From positions 62,001-126,000 of the forward strand of contig NZ_JAHWXO010000009.1 of the NCBI RefSeq assembly GCF_019857205.1: a DNA stretch of 64,000 bases, in the 5' to 3' direction. The notes under the pieces are model-generated. The model saw nothing but the letters and a program-made list of their open reading frames with translations. It was not told the origin of the DNA and did no database searches. Positions 9,743 through 19,270 of this stretch are shown here, in pieces. The stretch's first letter is position 1. Each line of letters begins with the position of its first letter. Source of the DNA: Qipengyuania pacifica (GTDB lineage Bacteria > Pseudomonadota > Alphaproteobacteria > Sphingomonadales > Sphingomonadaceae). The position numbers and the translations under genes are program-made.

Positions 9743-11035
9743 ATGCGGGACTTCGCCCGCTCCGACAGTCAGGCAGTGCAGCGACAGCTCGACCGGCTGG
9801 CCGCGCTGTCCATTCCCGAAGGCAGGCTTGGCCTCGATACGATACGCGCGCTCCTGGACAGGCTCGGCAATCCGCACCACCGCCTGCCGCCCGTCTTCCA
9901 TGTCGCCGGAACCAACGGCAAGGGGTCGACCTGCGCCTTCCTGCGCGCAATGCTCGAGGAACAGGGATACACGGTCCATGTTACTACGAGCCCGCATCTT
10001 GTGCGGTACAACGAACGCATCCGTCTCGCAGGAACGCTGATCGATGACGACCGGCTGGCCGAACTGCTCGCCGAAGTGCTCGATGCAGGCGAAGATCTCG
10101 GCCCCAGCTTTTTCGAAGTCACGATCGCCGCAGCATTCTCCGAATTCGCCCGCGTCCCCGCCGATGCCTGCGTCGTGGAAGTCGGCCTGGGCGGACGCTT
10201 CGATGCGACCAATGTTCTGGAACCCGAAAGCGTCGCTGCCTGCGGCATCGCATCGCTGGGCATCGATCACGAACGCTTCCTGCTCACCCCGGAAGAAGGC
10301 GCTCCGACGGAGCCTATCGCGCGCATTGCCTTCGAAAAAGCAGGCATCGCAAAACCGGGGGTTCCACTCGTCTGCCTGTCCTATCCAGCCGATGCACGCG
10401 CCCAGATCCAGACCGCTGCGGAGCGGGCAAAAGCGCAGCTGGCGCTGCTCGATTACGACTGGGACGTCGAAATCGGCCTTGGCCTCAGCTATCGCGACCG
10501 GCGCGGCAGCCTGAACCTGCCCCGCCCCGCTTTGCCCGGCGATCATCAGGCGCTGAATGCCTCATTGGCTGTGGCCATGCTTCGCCATCAGGACAAGCTC
10601 CGGATCACGCCCGGGGCCATCGCTCGCGGGATGGGCCAGGCGCGCTGGCCCGCGCGCCTTCAGCGCCTTCTGCCGGGTCCGCTGGCCGGGCAGCGCGAAG
10701 TCTGGCTGGATGGCGGGCACAATGCCGATGCAGGGCGGATGTTGGGCAGGCACTTTTCGGGCCGAAGCCTTCATCTCATCATCGGCATGTTGGAAAGCAA
10801 GGATCCCGCGGCCATCATCACGCCGCTGGCGGATAGCCTGGCCAGCATTTCCGCCGTCGCCGTGCCGGGGCATGACTGGCATCCGCCTGAAGCCTTTGGC
10901 GACCATGCAGCGGCGCAAAGCGATGTCGCGGCGGCTCTCGCCAGCCTGCCCGAAGACGGTCTGCCGGTGCTGATCGCCGGATCGCTCTATCTCGCCGGGG
11001 ACGTTCTCCGGCAGAACGGCGAGCTACCCGACTAG
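9743..11035 (+). CDS. folC: Dihydrofolate synthase / folylpolyglutamate synthase
   Basis: Adds glutamate to dihydropteroate and to folates. The 430-residue Mur-ligase-fold protein has an ATP loop at 54-63 (VAGTNGKGST). It also shows the SPHLVRYNERIRL motif, a catalytic ENG/FFEVT-type strand (SFFEVTIAAAF), EVGLGGRFDATN and GIDHERFL. The C-terminal domain contains WLDGGHNADA. It follows accD by 8 bp and probably shares its transcript. It ends 23 bp from the convergent AmpG-like gene, with no clear terminator between them. Confidence 0.96.
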   Translation: MRDFARSDSQAVQRQLDRLAALSIPEGRLGLDTIRALLDRLGNPHHRLPPVFHVAGTNGKGSTCAFLRAMLEEQGYTVHVTTSPHLVRYNERIRLAGTLIDDDRLAELLAEVLDAGEDLGPSFFEVTIAAAFSEFARVPADACVVEVGLGGRFDATNVLEPESVAACGIASLGIDHERFLLTPEEGAPTEPIARIAFEKAGIAKPGVPLVCLSYPADARAQIQTAAERAKAQLALLDYDWDVEIGLGLSYRDRRGSLNLPRPALPGDHQALNASLAVAMLRHQDKLRITPGAIARGMGQARWPARLQRLLPGPLAGQREVWLDGGHNADAGRMLGRHFSGRSLHLIIGMLESKDPAAIITPLADSLASISAVAVPGHDWHPPEAFGDHAAAQSDVAAALASLPEDGLPVLIAGSLYLAGDVLRQNGELPD

Positions 11036-11058
11036 AACGCCCGGCGCTCCCACCAAGC

Positions 11059-12786
11059 TCATTCGGCTGGCTGAGCGGCTCCGGCCTCTGGCGCGATAAT
11101 GCCGGCATCATCCTTCGCACGGCTGACCCGCCACCATTCGATGCATACCAGCACCGCTGCCCCCAACCCGATCCAGGTTGTCAGTATGAATACGTCGTAA
11201 TAACCCTGGTTTTCGATCATCTCGCCCAGCGCCCCGCGGCCCAGCGTCCCGACCAACAGTGTCAGCGACGACAGAAGCGCATACTGGACTGCGCTGAATT
11301 TCTTCGACACGATCGATGACAGCCAGGCGATATAGGCCGCCCCCGCTATGCCGATCGCCAGGTTTTCGAAAGCGATGGTAATAGTCAGTCTGGCCAGATC
11401 GGCATCGCCGATGCCCGGCACCTGTTCGATCAGATAGGTAAAGCCTATTGCATCGCTGAACGCCTGCATATTCGCACCGCCAATGGCCATGTCGGCATAC
11501 AGCAAGTTCGTTAGCGCTGCGAGGATACCGCCGATCAGCAGAGTTGCCATCCGCCCGATGGTGGTCAGCATCAGCCCCCCCAGCGCCAGCCCCGCGATGA
11601 TTGCACCCACACCGAAGAACTTGGACGCGAAGGCCACGTCGTCATTGGTATACTGCAGCTCGCCCAGATAGAACGGATACGCGAAAGTACCCCAGATCGC
11701 ATCGCAGATCCGATAGGTCAGCACGACGGCCAGGATCAGCACCAGCGACCAGCCCAGGCGGCCAACGAATTCCACCAAGGGCAGCACCAGTGCACGGTAG
11801 AGATGGTCGAGCGCATACGCAGTTCCGCCCACGGCCGGTGCATCTTCGGCAAGCAGGTTTCGCCCCTGCTTCTGCTGGCTCGACAGCCAGCCTGCGATCA
11901 GTGCGGGCAGAATGATCGTCGCCACGATGATCCACGGCCCCCATGTGAGCGTAAAATCGGTCGGATTGGGTCGATCTTCCGGCGCATACGTCATCGACAT
12001 GATCATGAACGCCAGCACGGCACCGATAGCCAGTGCCCATAGAAGCGCGACGGCCGCCAGTGCGCGGTTCCGTACGGAAGGCACCAGTTCACCTGCCTTG
12101 CGCAGTGCGCGAACCTGTTCGTCGCCCTCCGTCAGTTCGGCCGCGCCTTCCGCATTCGGAGCGAACAGGCCGACCGCGCCGACGAACAGCAAGATGCCGC
12201 CCATCATCATATAGGTTTCCGGCCAGCCGATCCGCGCGGCGATGATCAGGCCGAGCGCGCCGCCCACCAGCGAGGAGAGGCGATAACCCATCTGGTAGAT
12301 GGTGGAGAGAATATCGATCGTCGCCACTTCGTCCGCGACATCGATGCGCCATGCATTGATTGCGATATCCTGTGTCGCACTGGCAAAGGCGCCGATCCCT
12401 GCCAGCAGCGAGAACATGCCGAGCTGCGTTCGCGGTTCAAGCACGCTCATCGTCACCAGGATCGCCCCCAGCAGAAGCTGCATCGGAATGATCCATTGCT
12501 TGCGCCTGCCCAGCTTTCGCAGCAGCGGAATATCGACTTTGTCGATCAGCGGCGACCACAGGAACTGGAATGCGTAAGCCAGCCCGATGAGCGAGAAGAT
12601 GCCCATGGTCTCGAGGTCCACATCCGCCTCGGTCAGCCAGGCAAACAGCGTGCCCAGGAAAAGTGCGAACGGCAGTCCGCTGGCAAAGCCGAACAGCAGC
12701 ATGAAGCCGGTCTTGCGGTTGCCGAGCGCCAGACCAAGCGCTCGCCAGGCTGAAATCTTTTTCTTATGTTCTGCGACCGCGGCCAT
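11059..12786 (-). CDS. AmpG-like major facilitator superfamily permease
   Basis: A 575-residue polytopic inner-membrane protein with about a dozen hydrophobic helices. The N-terminus (FMLLFGFASGLPFALFLGTLFAWL, here in pieces) matches AmpG, the anhydro-muropeptide importer of cell-wall recycling; WSPLIDKVDIPLLRKLGRRKQW is the typical MFS loop after helix 2. It is longer than E. coli AmpG (491 residues). The extra length includes hydrophilic loops around the middle, such as the acidic LLAEDAPAVGG stretch. Such proteins are often called AmpG in sphingomonads, but the substrate is not proven. It diverges from the Rieske oxygenase with 71 bp between starts. Confidence 0.78.
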   Translation of the reverse strand: MAAVAEHKKKISAWRALGLALGNRKTGFMLLFGFASGLPFALFLGTLFAWLTEADVDLETMGIFSLIGLAYAFQFLWSPLIDKVDIPLLRKLGRRKQWIIPMQLLLGAILVTMSVLEPRTQLGMFSLLAGIGAFASATQDIAINAWRIDVADEVATIDILSTIYQMGYRLSSLVGGALGLIIAARIGWPETYMMMGGILLFVGAVGLFAPNAEGAAELTEGDEQVRALRKAGELVPSVRNRALAAVALLWALAIGAVLAFMIMSMTYAPEDRPNPTDFTLTWGPWIIVATIILPALIAGWLSSQQKQGRNLLAEDAPAVGGTAYALDHLYRALVLPLVEFVGRLGWSLVLILAVVLTYRICDAIWGTFAYPFYLGELQYTNDDVAFASKFFGVGAIIAGLALGGLMLTTIGRMATLLIGGILAALTNLLYADMAIGGANMQAFSDAIGFTYLIEQVPGIGDADLARLTITIAFENLAIGIAGAAYIAWLSSIVSKKFSAVQYALLSSLTLLVGTLGRGALGEMIENQGYYDVFILTTWIGLGAAVLVCIEWWRVSRAKDDAGIIAPEAGAAQPAE

Positions 12787-12857
12787 TCCCTAGCGTCCTT
12801 CCTATCGGGCGTGTAATTTGCAACACTAACGGAGTGTGAGAGAGAGGAACAGGCGTC

Positions 12858-14021
12858 ATGAGCGATGTCGACACCAAACATTCGGCGCGGCGACCAACCG
12901 ACGGCATGCTGGCTTTGGCGAAGGACATCGCAGACGGGCGGATGCGCGATTCCTTGCAGGTTACCACCGTCCCCGCCAGCGTCTACACCGATCCCGAATA
13001 CTGGGCACGCGAGAAGGCCGCGATCTACGATCGGCTGCCGCAGATCCTCGCCCCGTCGGCGCTGCTTCCGGACCCCGGCATGGCAGTCCCTCACGATGCA
13101 ACCGGGCGCCCGCTCCTGATCACGCGCGATGGCGACGGCACGGCACGCGTATTCCTCAACGTCTGCCGACACCGTGGCACCCGGCTGGTGGAAGGCGGCG
13201 AGGTGCAGTGTACCAAGAAGCTTGTCTGCCCATACCACGCATGGACCTATTCGGTGGACGGGCGATTGCTCGCCCTGCCCCGGCCCGACACCTTCCCGGG
13301 CCTCGACAAGAGCAACCACGGCCTTGTCGAACTGCCCAGCAGGGAGACCGGTGGCCTGATCTGGTTCTGCCCGCAGGATGGCCCAGCCGATTTCTCGCTG
13401 GCGGAAGAGATCGGACAGGATTTCGACGCGCTCGGCATGGGCGATCAGGTCCTGTTTCGCCGCAAGACGCACGAGGTCGCCGGTAACTGGAAGCTCATCA
13501 TGGACGCTTTCCTGGAAAGCTATCACGTCACCCGCCTGCATGCGAAGACCATCGGCCCCTTCTTCAAGGACGGCGCCACCAGCGGCGATATGATCGGCCC
13601 CCATTCGCGCAGCGCTGTGGGGCGGCTCGAGGAAATGGAAGGCATCGATCTGGAGGATATGGCGCAGCTGCGCCGTGTGGTGACCTTCGCCTACCAACTT
13701 CTGCCGGGTGCCCTCATCATCCCCAGCCCGGACTACATCAACGTGATGGTGATGATGCCGCAGGCGCACGACCGCACGCTGGTCGAAGATTTCATGCTCA
13801 TTCCGGAACACCCTGCGACCGACAAGGCGCGCGACCATTGGGAACGCAGCTGGGCCCTGCTCGATGGCGGCGTGTTCGCCGGTGAAGATTTCCGCGCGGC
13901 CGAGCTCGGGCAGCAGGGGCTCGCCACGGGGGCGGTTCCGCACCTCACCCTCGGTACACTCGAAGGCGGCATCCGGCGCTATCACGAAACCGTCGAAGAG
14001 GCCCTGCGCGCCGCCAACTGA
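12858..14021 (+). CDS. Rieske non-heme iron oxygenase, large (alpha) subunit
   Basis: A 387-residue aromatic-ring-hydroxylating dioxygenase-type subunit. The Rieske 2Fe-2S ligands are C103, H105, C124 and H127 (CRHRG and CPYHAWTY). The C-terminal catalytic domain has the mononuclear iron motif around DAFLESYHVTRLH. The substrate cannot be read from the sequence. Neither a small beta subunit nor a ferredoxin/reductase gene lies beside it, so it may act as a homotrimer with an electron donor encoded elsewhere. Related stand-alone proteins include choline- or carnitine-monooxygenase-like and unassigned sphingomonad paralogues. Confidence 0.88.
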   Translation: MSDVDTKHSARRPTDGMLALAKDIADGRMRDSLQVTTVPASVYTDPEYWAREKAAIYDRLPQILAPSALLPDPGMAVPHDATGRPLLITRDGDGTARVFLNVCRHRGTRLVEGGEVQCTKKLVCPYHAWTYSVDGRLLALPRPDTFPGLDKSNHGLVELPSRETGGLIWFCPQDGPADFSLAEEIGQDFDALGMGDQVLFRRKTHEVAGNWKLIMDAFLESYHVTRLHAKTIGPFFKDGATSGDMIGPHSRSAVGRLEEMEGIDLEDMAQLRRVVTFAYQLLPGALIIPSPDYINVMVMMPQAHDRTLVEDFMLIPEHPATDKARDHWERSWALLDGGVFAGEDFRAAELGQQGLATGAVPHLTLGTLEGGIRRYHETVEEALRAAN

Positions 14022-14092
14022 CGCGCTCCCCGCGCTGGTCTCTGCTCAGCTTGCGCTTCCGCTTGGGCGGGGTTGTGTGTAATGGCGCGCCC

Positions 14093-14857
14093 ATGGCCGA
14101 CAATCGATTACCAGAAGAAGGCGACCGGATCGCCAAGTTACTCGCCCGTGCAGGCATAGCGAGCCGTCGAGAAATCGAACGCATGATCGCCGACGGTCGC
14201 GTGTCGATCGACGGCAAGGTTCTGACCACACCCGCCGTGAAGCTGAACAACCTCAACGGTGTGACCGTGGACGGAAAGGCCGTCGCCCAGGCCGAAGCGC
14301 CGCGCCTCTTCGCGTTTCACAAACCCTCGGGCCTCATCACGGCAGAACGCGACCCCAAGGGCCGCCCGACCATCTACACGGCGCTGCGCAATGCCCTGCC
14401 CAAGAATGCCGGCCGGGTCATGCCCGTGGGGCGCCTCGACTTCAACACCGAGGGCCTGCTGCTGCTGACCAATGACGGCGAGATGAAGCGCGCGATGGAA
14501 CTGCCGTCCTCCGGCATTCCGCGCACCTATCGCGCGCGCGCCTTCGGCGACATCACACAGGCGCAGCTCGACGAATTGATCGAAGGTATCGAAATCGACG
14601 GCATTCGCTACGGCCGGATCGAAGCCGATCTGGAACGCGGATCGGGCAAGAACCGCTGGGTTCAGATGACACTGACCGAAGGCAAGAACCGCGAAGTTCG
14701 CCTCGTGCTCGAACATCTCGGCCTGCAGGTCAATCGCCTGCTGCGTGTCGGCTACGGTCCATTCGAACTGGGCGAACTTGCCCGCGGACAGGCGGTGGAG
14801 ATCCGTCAGGCGGACGTCGAACGCTTCCGCAAGCAATTGACCCGGGCCCGCAAATGA
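14093..14857 (+). CDS. RluB/RsuA-family rRNA pseudouridine synthase
   Basis: From the ATG at 14093 the product is 254 residues. An N-terminal S4 RNA-binding domain (about 11-60, RIAKLLARAGIASRREIER, in pieces) is followed by the catalytic domain with G113-R-L-D-F-N-T-E, where D116 is the expected catalytic aspartate. FHKPSGLITAERDPKGRPT is the typical loop of the RluB/RluE/RsuA group. It most likely isomerises one uridine in 23S rRNA, but 16S (RsuA) cannot be excluded. Its last bases overlap the rsmD start (ATGA), joining two rRNA-modification genes in one unit. Confidence 0.9.
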   Translation: MADNRLPEEGDRIAKLLARAGIASRREIERMIADGRVSIDGKVLTTPAVKLNNLNGVTVDGKAVAQAEAPRLFAFHKPSGLITAERDPKGRPTIYTALRNALPKNAGRVMPVGRLDFNTEGLLLLTNDGEMKRAMELPSSGIPRTYRARAFGDITQAQLDELIEGIEIDGIRYGRIEADLERGSGKNRWVQMTLTEGKNREVRLVLEHLGLQVNRLLRVGYGPFELGELARGQAVEIRQADVERFRKQLTRARK

Positions 14858-15399
14858 GAATCATCGCAGGCGAATGGCGCGGCCGCAGGCTGACTGCTCC
14901 GCCCGGAGAGGTTACGCGCCCGACGGCGGATCGCACGCGCGAAACGCTCTTCAATATGCTCGCAAGCAGGCTCGGATCGTTCGAAGGAGTTAACGTTGTC
15001 GACCTGTTCGCTGGGTCGGGTGCGCTCGGGCTCGAAGCGCTATCGCGTGGCGCTGCGTCCTGTCTCTTCGTCGAGCAGGATGCCGATGCGGTAAAATCCA
15101 TCCGGAAGAATATCGAGGCCCTCGACGCGAGGACACGCACAACCGTCCAGCAGGCCTCCGTGATGAGCCTCGGTCCGGCAAAGGCCGCGCACGACCTGAT
15201 CCTGCTCGATCCGCCTTACGATACCGGAGCAGGCCATGTCGCCATCGACCGGCTTACGCGTCTGGGATGGATCGGCCCGGCGACTTGGGTCGCGCTGGAA
15301 ACCGGGGCAAGGGAAGAGCGCGAACTGCGCGGCCTCGAAGTTGTGGCGGACAGAAAAATGGGCAAGGCGAAGGTATCTCTTCTCCGCCTTGCCCAATGA
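14854..15399 (+). CDS. rsmD: 16S rRNA (guanine966-N2)-methyltransferase
   Basis: A 181-residue class I SAM methyltransferase of RsmD length. RIIAGEWRGRRL and TRPTADRTRETLFN form the N-terminal signature, DLFAGSGALGLEALSRGA binds SAM, and the DPPY motif (119-122) is the N-methylation catalytic site. It overlaps the pseudouridine synthase by four bases. It ends 15 bp before the convergent stop of the small exported protein gene. Confidence 0.95.
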   Translation: MRIIAGEWRGRRLTAPPGEVTRPTADRTRETLFNMLASRLGSFEGVNVVDLFAGSGALGLEALSRGAASCLFVEQDADAVKSIRKNIEALDARTRTTVQQASVMSLGPAKAAHDLILLDPPYDTGAGHVAIDRLTRLGWIGPATWVALETGAREERELRGLEVVADRKMGKAKVSLLRLAQ

Positions 15400-15414
15400 T
15401 TTGATCCAGACGGA

Positions 15415-15915
15415 TCACATCGGATCGGTGGCTGCATCCGTTTCGGGTTCGACCGGTGCGGTAGTGTCGCCCATCGGATCGGCCGGTGCCGTAGTATCAG
15501 TCATCGGCTCGGTAGGGGCCGCCGGTGCGGTTGTTGTGGGCGCAGTGGTTGCCGGTGCAGTCTGGGCTGCGGCCTGAGCTTCGATCTGAGTCCAGGCCTG
15601 CGCCTGCTGCTCGGCGCTTAAGGCAGTGATCGTCACCTTGTTTTCATCCGAAATCCGCCAGAACAGTTCCTGACGCTCCGGTGTAAGGCCCCAGTAATAA
15701 GCCTTTACGTCTTCCGGCCAGGCGTCGAACTGGGTCTGCTGCTCGGTCGGCCATCCGTCATAGGAAACCTGTTGTTCGGCCGTCATAGCCGTGGACGGGG
15801 TCGTCGCAGCATCGGGAGTGTCGGTTTCCGCTGCAGTCATGTCCTGTGCAACAGCCGGGATAGATACGGCAGCAAGTGCGCCGCCAGCTATGTAATAGAA
15901 TGTCTTACGCATCAT
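15415..15915 (-). CDS. Small exported protein with DGWP/DAWP repeats (paralogue of 16210-16836)
   Basis: From tandem ATGs at 15915 and 15912 (AAAGGA just upstream) the product is about 166 residues. It has a signal peptide (KTFYYIAGGALAAVSIPAVAQ) cut after AVAQD. The mature N-terminal half contains YDGWPTEQQ, FDAWPEDV and YYWGLTPERQELFW, then a glutamine/alanine-rich helix (SAEQQAQAWTQIEAQ). The C-terminal third is a low-complexity run of Ala, Pro, Thr and Asp with degenerate DTTAP repeats. I do not recognise a named family. A paralogue with the same aromatic repeats lies 294 bp upstream on the same strand. Probably periplasmic or surface-associated; function unknown. Confidence 0.75.
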   Translation of the reverse strand: MMRKTFYYIAGGALAAVSIPAVAQDMTAAETDTPDAATTPSTAMTAEQQVSYDGWPTEQQTQFDAWPEDVKAYYWGLTPERQELFWRISDENKVTITALSAEQQAQAWTQIEAQAAAQTAPATTAPTTTAPAAPTEPMTDTTAPADPMGDTTAPVEPETDAATDPM

Positions 15916-16126
15916 TGGTCCTTTCGTTTGGCCACTCGGCCTTCCTGAGGCACAATTCGCATGTGCTCGATTATGGGGGATCAACGGACGGTGCGGGGAT
16001 TTGGCTGCGGCTCGAACGCAGCCGCGGACCGGTTTGTCGTAAAATGTGCTCAAAATGCGGCAAACTGCGCCTCGCCCCGTAAGATCATTTCGAGGAAAAC
16101 CCGCTAACGCCATGAGGAGAATACGA

Positions 16127-16160
16127 AAAGGGGCGGGGACACCATGGTGTCTCCGCCCCC
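16127..16160 (-). terminator. Rho-independent terminator of the 16210-16836 gene
   Basis: An almost perfect inverted repeat of 14 pairs with a two-base loop (16131-16160, one G-U pair) lies just after the stop of the minus-strand gene. On the minus strand it is followed by TTTT (16130-16127). This should separate transcription of the two paralogues. Confidence 0.8.
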
Positions 16161-16209
16161 TCCAAGCGTCGCGCTGCCAGCTTCGGGCGCGCGAGCGGAA
16201 AGCCTGTTG

Positions 16210-16836
16210 TTATGAACCTGGCTTGGTCGCAGGCAGTGGCTCGTCGATTTCACTCGCGGGCTTGCCCGGCCAGTATTCGAGCGGACGGGTGCCGGTCTTG
16301 TTCTTTTCCCAGCTGTTGATGCAACCGTCCTGCTGATCGCCGCGGCAGACGGGCACGTCTTCACCCGATGCAGCCGCGTAACCCGACGGCGTTGCCTGCG
16401 TGACTTCCTTGCTCACGAACCGCGGCGTGGCCGAACTTGTGGACGCACCGGCAGGCGTCGCAGTACGCGCTGTTGCCGTGCTGGACGGAGCAGAAGTGGT
16501 CGCAGCCGGGGCAGCGCTCATCTGCGAAGAGATCTGCGTCCATGCCTGCGTGCGAGCTTCAGGCGTCATTTCATAAATGCGCACGCGCTGATCGTCCGTC
16601 AGCACCCACCAGCCTTCGACCTGCGCCGGGGTTAGCGTCCAGTAATATTCCTGCACCTCGTCAGGCCAGGCGTCATAGGTCGTCTGCCGGTCGGCAGGCC
16701 AGCCGTCATACATGGTCTGCTGCTCGTCTGTCAGCACATAGACCGTACCGTCGGCATCTACTGCCACGTCCTGCGCGATGGCAGGAACGGCCGTAAAGGC
16801 GATTGCTGCGGCGCCGGCGAAGATAAGATTACGCAT
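16210..16836 (-). CDS. Exported protein with DGWP/DAWP repeats
   Basis: From the ATG at 16836 (GGAG nine bases upstream) the product is 208 residues. A signal peptide (NLIFAGAAAIAFTAVPAIAQD) is cut near residue 20. The repeat region reads MYDGWPADRQ, TYDAWPDEV and YYWTLTPAQVEGWWVLTDDQRVRI, clearly homologous to the shorter paralogue at 15415-15915. A Ser/Thr/Ala-rich linker follows. A C-terminal domain unique to this copy carries two cysteines (VPVCRGDQQDGCINSWEKN) that could form a disulfide. Nearly the same aromatic residues recur at regular spacing, suggesting a small repeated fold or ligand-binding surface. It diverges from the uvrD-type helicase gene. Function unknown. Confidence 0.78.
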   Translation of the reverse strand: MRNLIFAGAAAIAFTAVPAIAQDVAVDADGTVYVLTDEQQTMYDGWPADRQTTYDAWPDEVQEYYWTLTPAQVEGWWVLTDDQRVRIYEMTPEARTQAWTQISSQMSAAPAATTSAPSSTATARTATPAGASTSSATPRFVSKEVTQATPSGYAAASGEDVPVCRGDQQDGCINSWEKNKTGTRPLEYWPGKPASEIDEPLPATKPGS

Positions 16837-16960
16837 AGGAGAAGTCTCCATTATCGTTGTCATTGCCCGTCTTACGCAGGAAACGGGTCGTCGGTTCCAG
16901 AGGGGGGCCATGCGCAGGGCTTGTGTTCTGCCTTGGCGTTCCCTAGCTGTTCCGGACTTC

Positions 16961-19270
16961 ATGTCCGACCCATCACCCTCGTCCGGCGCGCTCGAAAAGG
17001 CGCAGATTCCCGCCTATGCGGCCCAGTTGAACGCACCCCAGCGCGATGCCGTATTGACCACGGAAGGACCGGTGTTGATGCTTGCTGGGGCGGGCACCGG
17101 CAAGACCGCGGCACTCACCGCACGTTTGGCACATCTCATCGCAACTCGGCGCGCATGGCCCAGCGAAATCTTGTGCGTCACCTTCACCAACAAGGCAGCG
17201 CGCGAAATGCGCGAGCGTGTGGGCCGTCATATCGGGGATGCGGTCGAAGGCATGCCGTGGTTGGGGACGTTCCACTCCATCGGCGCACGCATGCTGCGCC
17301 GTCATGCTGAACTGGTGGGACTGGAAAGCAATTATACGATCATCGATATCGACGATCAGCTTCGTCTGCTCAAGCAGTTGATCCAGGAAAACGATCTCGA
17401 CGAAAAGCGCTGGCCCGCCCGCCAACTGGCCGGTTTGATCGACCGGTGGAAGAACCGTGGGCTCAATCCCGGCGATCTCGATGCGGTCGAAAATGAAGCT
17501 TATGCCAATGGCCGCGGAACGCAGTTCTACAAACTGTATCAGGACCGCCTCAAGACCCTTAACGCCTGCGACTTCGGCGATTTGCTACTGCATATCCTCA
17601 ACATCTTTCGCGATCACCGCGATGTGCTGGAACAGTATCAGCAGCGTTTCAAATACATCCTCGTCGACGAGTATCAGGATACCAATCAGGTCCAGTACCT
17701 CTGGCTACGTCTGCTTGCCCAGGCGCGCAAGAACATCTGCGTGGTGGGCGATGATGATCAGTCCATATATTCATGGCGCGGCGCAGAAGTCGCCAATATC
17801 CTCAAGTTTGAAAAGGATTTTCCTGGCGCAGCTGTGATCAAGCTTGAACAGAACTACCGCTCCACGCCGCAGATCCTTGCCGCGGCATCGGGGCTTATCG
17901 ATGCCAATAGCGAACGGCTCGGCAAGACGCTGTGGACCGAACTGCCCGCCGGCGAAAAGGTCCGGGTTATCGGCGTCTGGGATGCGCCCGAAGAAGCGCG
18001 CCGCGTGGGCGAAGAGATAGAGCGGCTGGAAGCCGAAGGCGCTCCGCTGGACGAAGTCGCCATTCTCGTTCGCGCACAATATCAGACGCGCGAATTCGAA
18101 GACCGCTTCATCCAGATCGGCCTCAACTATCGCATTGTGGGCGGCTTCCGCTTCTACGAACGTGCCGAGATCCGAGACGCGCTCGCCTATCTGCGCACCA
18201 TTGCCCAGCCGGCTGACGATCTGGCATTCGAACGCATCTACAATCAGCCCAAGCGCGGCCTTGGCGCAAAGACGCTGGAAGCCATGCGCCGCCATGCGCG
18301 CCGCACGCAGACGCCGCTGGCCGCCGCCAGTCTCGATCTGTGCGATACGGACGAATTGCCGGCGCGCGCGCGCAACACTTTGATCGGCCTGCTCGGTCAG
18401 TTTGTCCACTGGCGGGAGCTATCGGAACAGATCACGCCGTCCGAACTGTTGCGCACGGTGATTGCCGAAAGCGGCTACGAGGACATGCTGCAGAAGGATC
18501 GCAGCGCCGAGAGCGCGGGTCGCCTCGAAAACCTGACCGAACTTGCCCGCGCCATGGAAGAATACGACACGCTCGGCGATTTCCTCGAACATGTCAGCCT
18601 GGTAATGGACAATGAACGGGCCAATGACGGTGAGAAAGTAACCATCATGACCATGCATGCGGCCAAGGGGCTGGAGTTCGATCATGTCTTCCTCCCCGGT
18701 TGGGAAGAAGGCGTCTTCCCCAGCCAACGCGCTATCGACGAAGGCGGATTGGCCAGCCTCGAGGAAGAGCGCCGCCTCGCCTATGTCGCGATCACGCGCG
18801 CCAAGCGCCGCTGCTCGATCTTTCACGCCGCAAACCGCCGCATCTATGGGCAGTGGACGAGTTCGATACCCAGCCGCTTTATCGAGGAACTGCCCGAAGA
18901 ACACGTGAAGAGCGAAACCACCATGACCGGTGGTGCCTCGCTCTGGCGCGCGAACTGGAGCGAGACCGACGACCCCTTCGCCCACGTTTCCTCCAACCGC
19001 CCGGATCGCTCGGGCACGCGTGGACCCGGATGGCAGCGGGCCCTGTCGACGAAATATGATGCGACGCCCAAGCGTATAGCCGAACCGGGCCGCAGCGCCG
19101 CCAGCTTCGCCGCCAAGCCCCGCAGCGACATCGCCGATGGCGCCCGCGTCTTCCATGACAAGTTCGGCTACGGCACCGTAACCGGCCAGGAAGGCAACAA
19201 GCTGACGATCGATTTCGAAAAAGCCGGCGAAAAACGCGTGCTCGACAGCTTCGTCACCCTGGCCGACTAG
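16961..19270 (+). CDS. UvrD/PcrA-type ATP-dependent DNA helicase
   Basis: A superfamily 1A helicase of 769 residues from the ATG at 16961. The Q-motif LNAPQRDAV is followed by Walker A GAGTGKT (43-49), motif II VDEYQDTNQVQY, motif III GDDDQSIYSWRGA, motif IV QNYRS, motif V TMHAAKGLEFDHVFLPG and motif VI VAITRAKRR. The C-terminal tail (HDKFGYGTVTGQEGNKL) is the Tudor-like RNA-polymerase-binding element of PcrA/UvrD. It should work in nucleotide-excision and mismatch repair and in clearing stalled polymerase. It diverges from the exported-protein gene with about 124 bp between starts. Its stop codon overlaps that of the convergent hydroxylase gene. Confidence 0.94.
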   Translation: MSDPSPSSGALEKAQIPAYAAQLNAPQRDAVLTTEGPVLMLAGAGTGKTAALTARLAHLIATRRAWPSEILCVTFTNKAAREMRERVGRHIGDAVEGMPWLGTFHSIGARMLRRHAELVGLESNYTIIDIDDQLRLLKQLIQENDLDEKRWPARQLAGLIDRWKNRGLNPGDLDAVENEAYANGRGTQFYKLYQDRLKTLNACDFGDLLLHILNIFRDHRDVLEQYQQRFKYILVDEYQDTNQVQYLWLRLLAQARKNICVVGDDDQSIYSWRGAEVANILKFEKDFPGAAVIKLEQNYRSTPQILAAASGLIDANSERLGKTLWTELPAGEKVRVIGVWDAPEEARRVGEEIERLEAEGAPLDEVAILVRAQYQTREFEDRFIQIGLNYRIVGGFRFYERAEIRDALAYLRTIAQPADDLAFERIYNQPKRGLGAKTLEAMRRHARRTQTPLAAASLDLCDTDELPARARNTLIGLLGQFVHWRELSEQITPSELLRTVIAESGYEDMLQKDRSAESAGRLENLTELARAMEEYDTLGDFLEHVSLVMDNERANDGEKVTIMTMHAAKGLEFDHVFLPGWEEGVFPSQRAIDEGGLASLEEERRLAYVAITRAKRRCSIFHAANRRIYGQWTSSIPSRFIEELPEEHVKSETTMTGGASLWRANWSETDDPFAHVSSNRPDRSGTRGPGWQRALSTKYDATPKRIAEPGRSAASFAAKPRSDIADGARVFHDKFGYGTVTGQEGNKLTIDFEKAGEKRVLDSFVTLAD

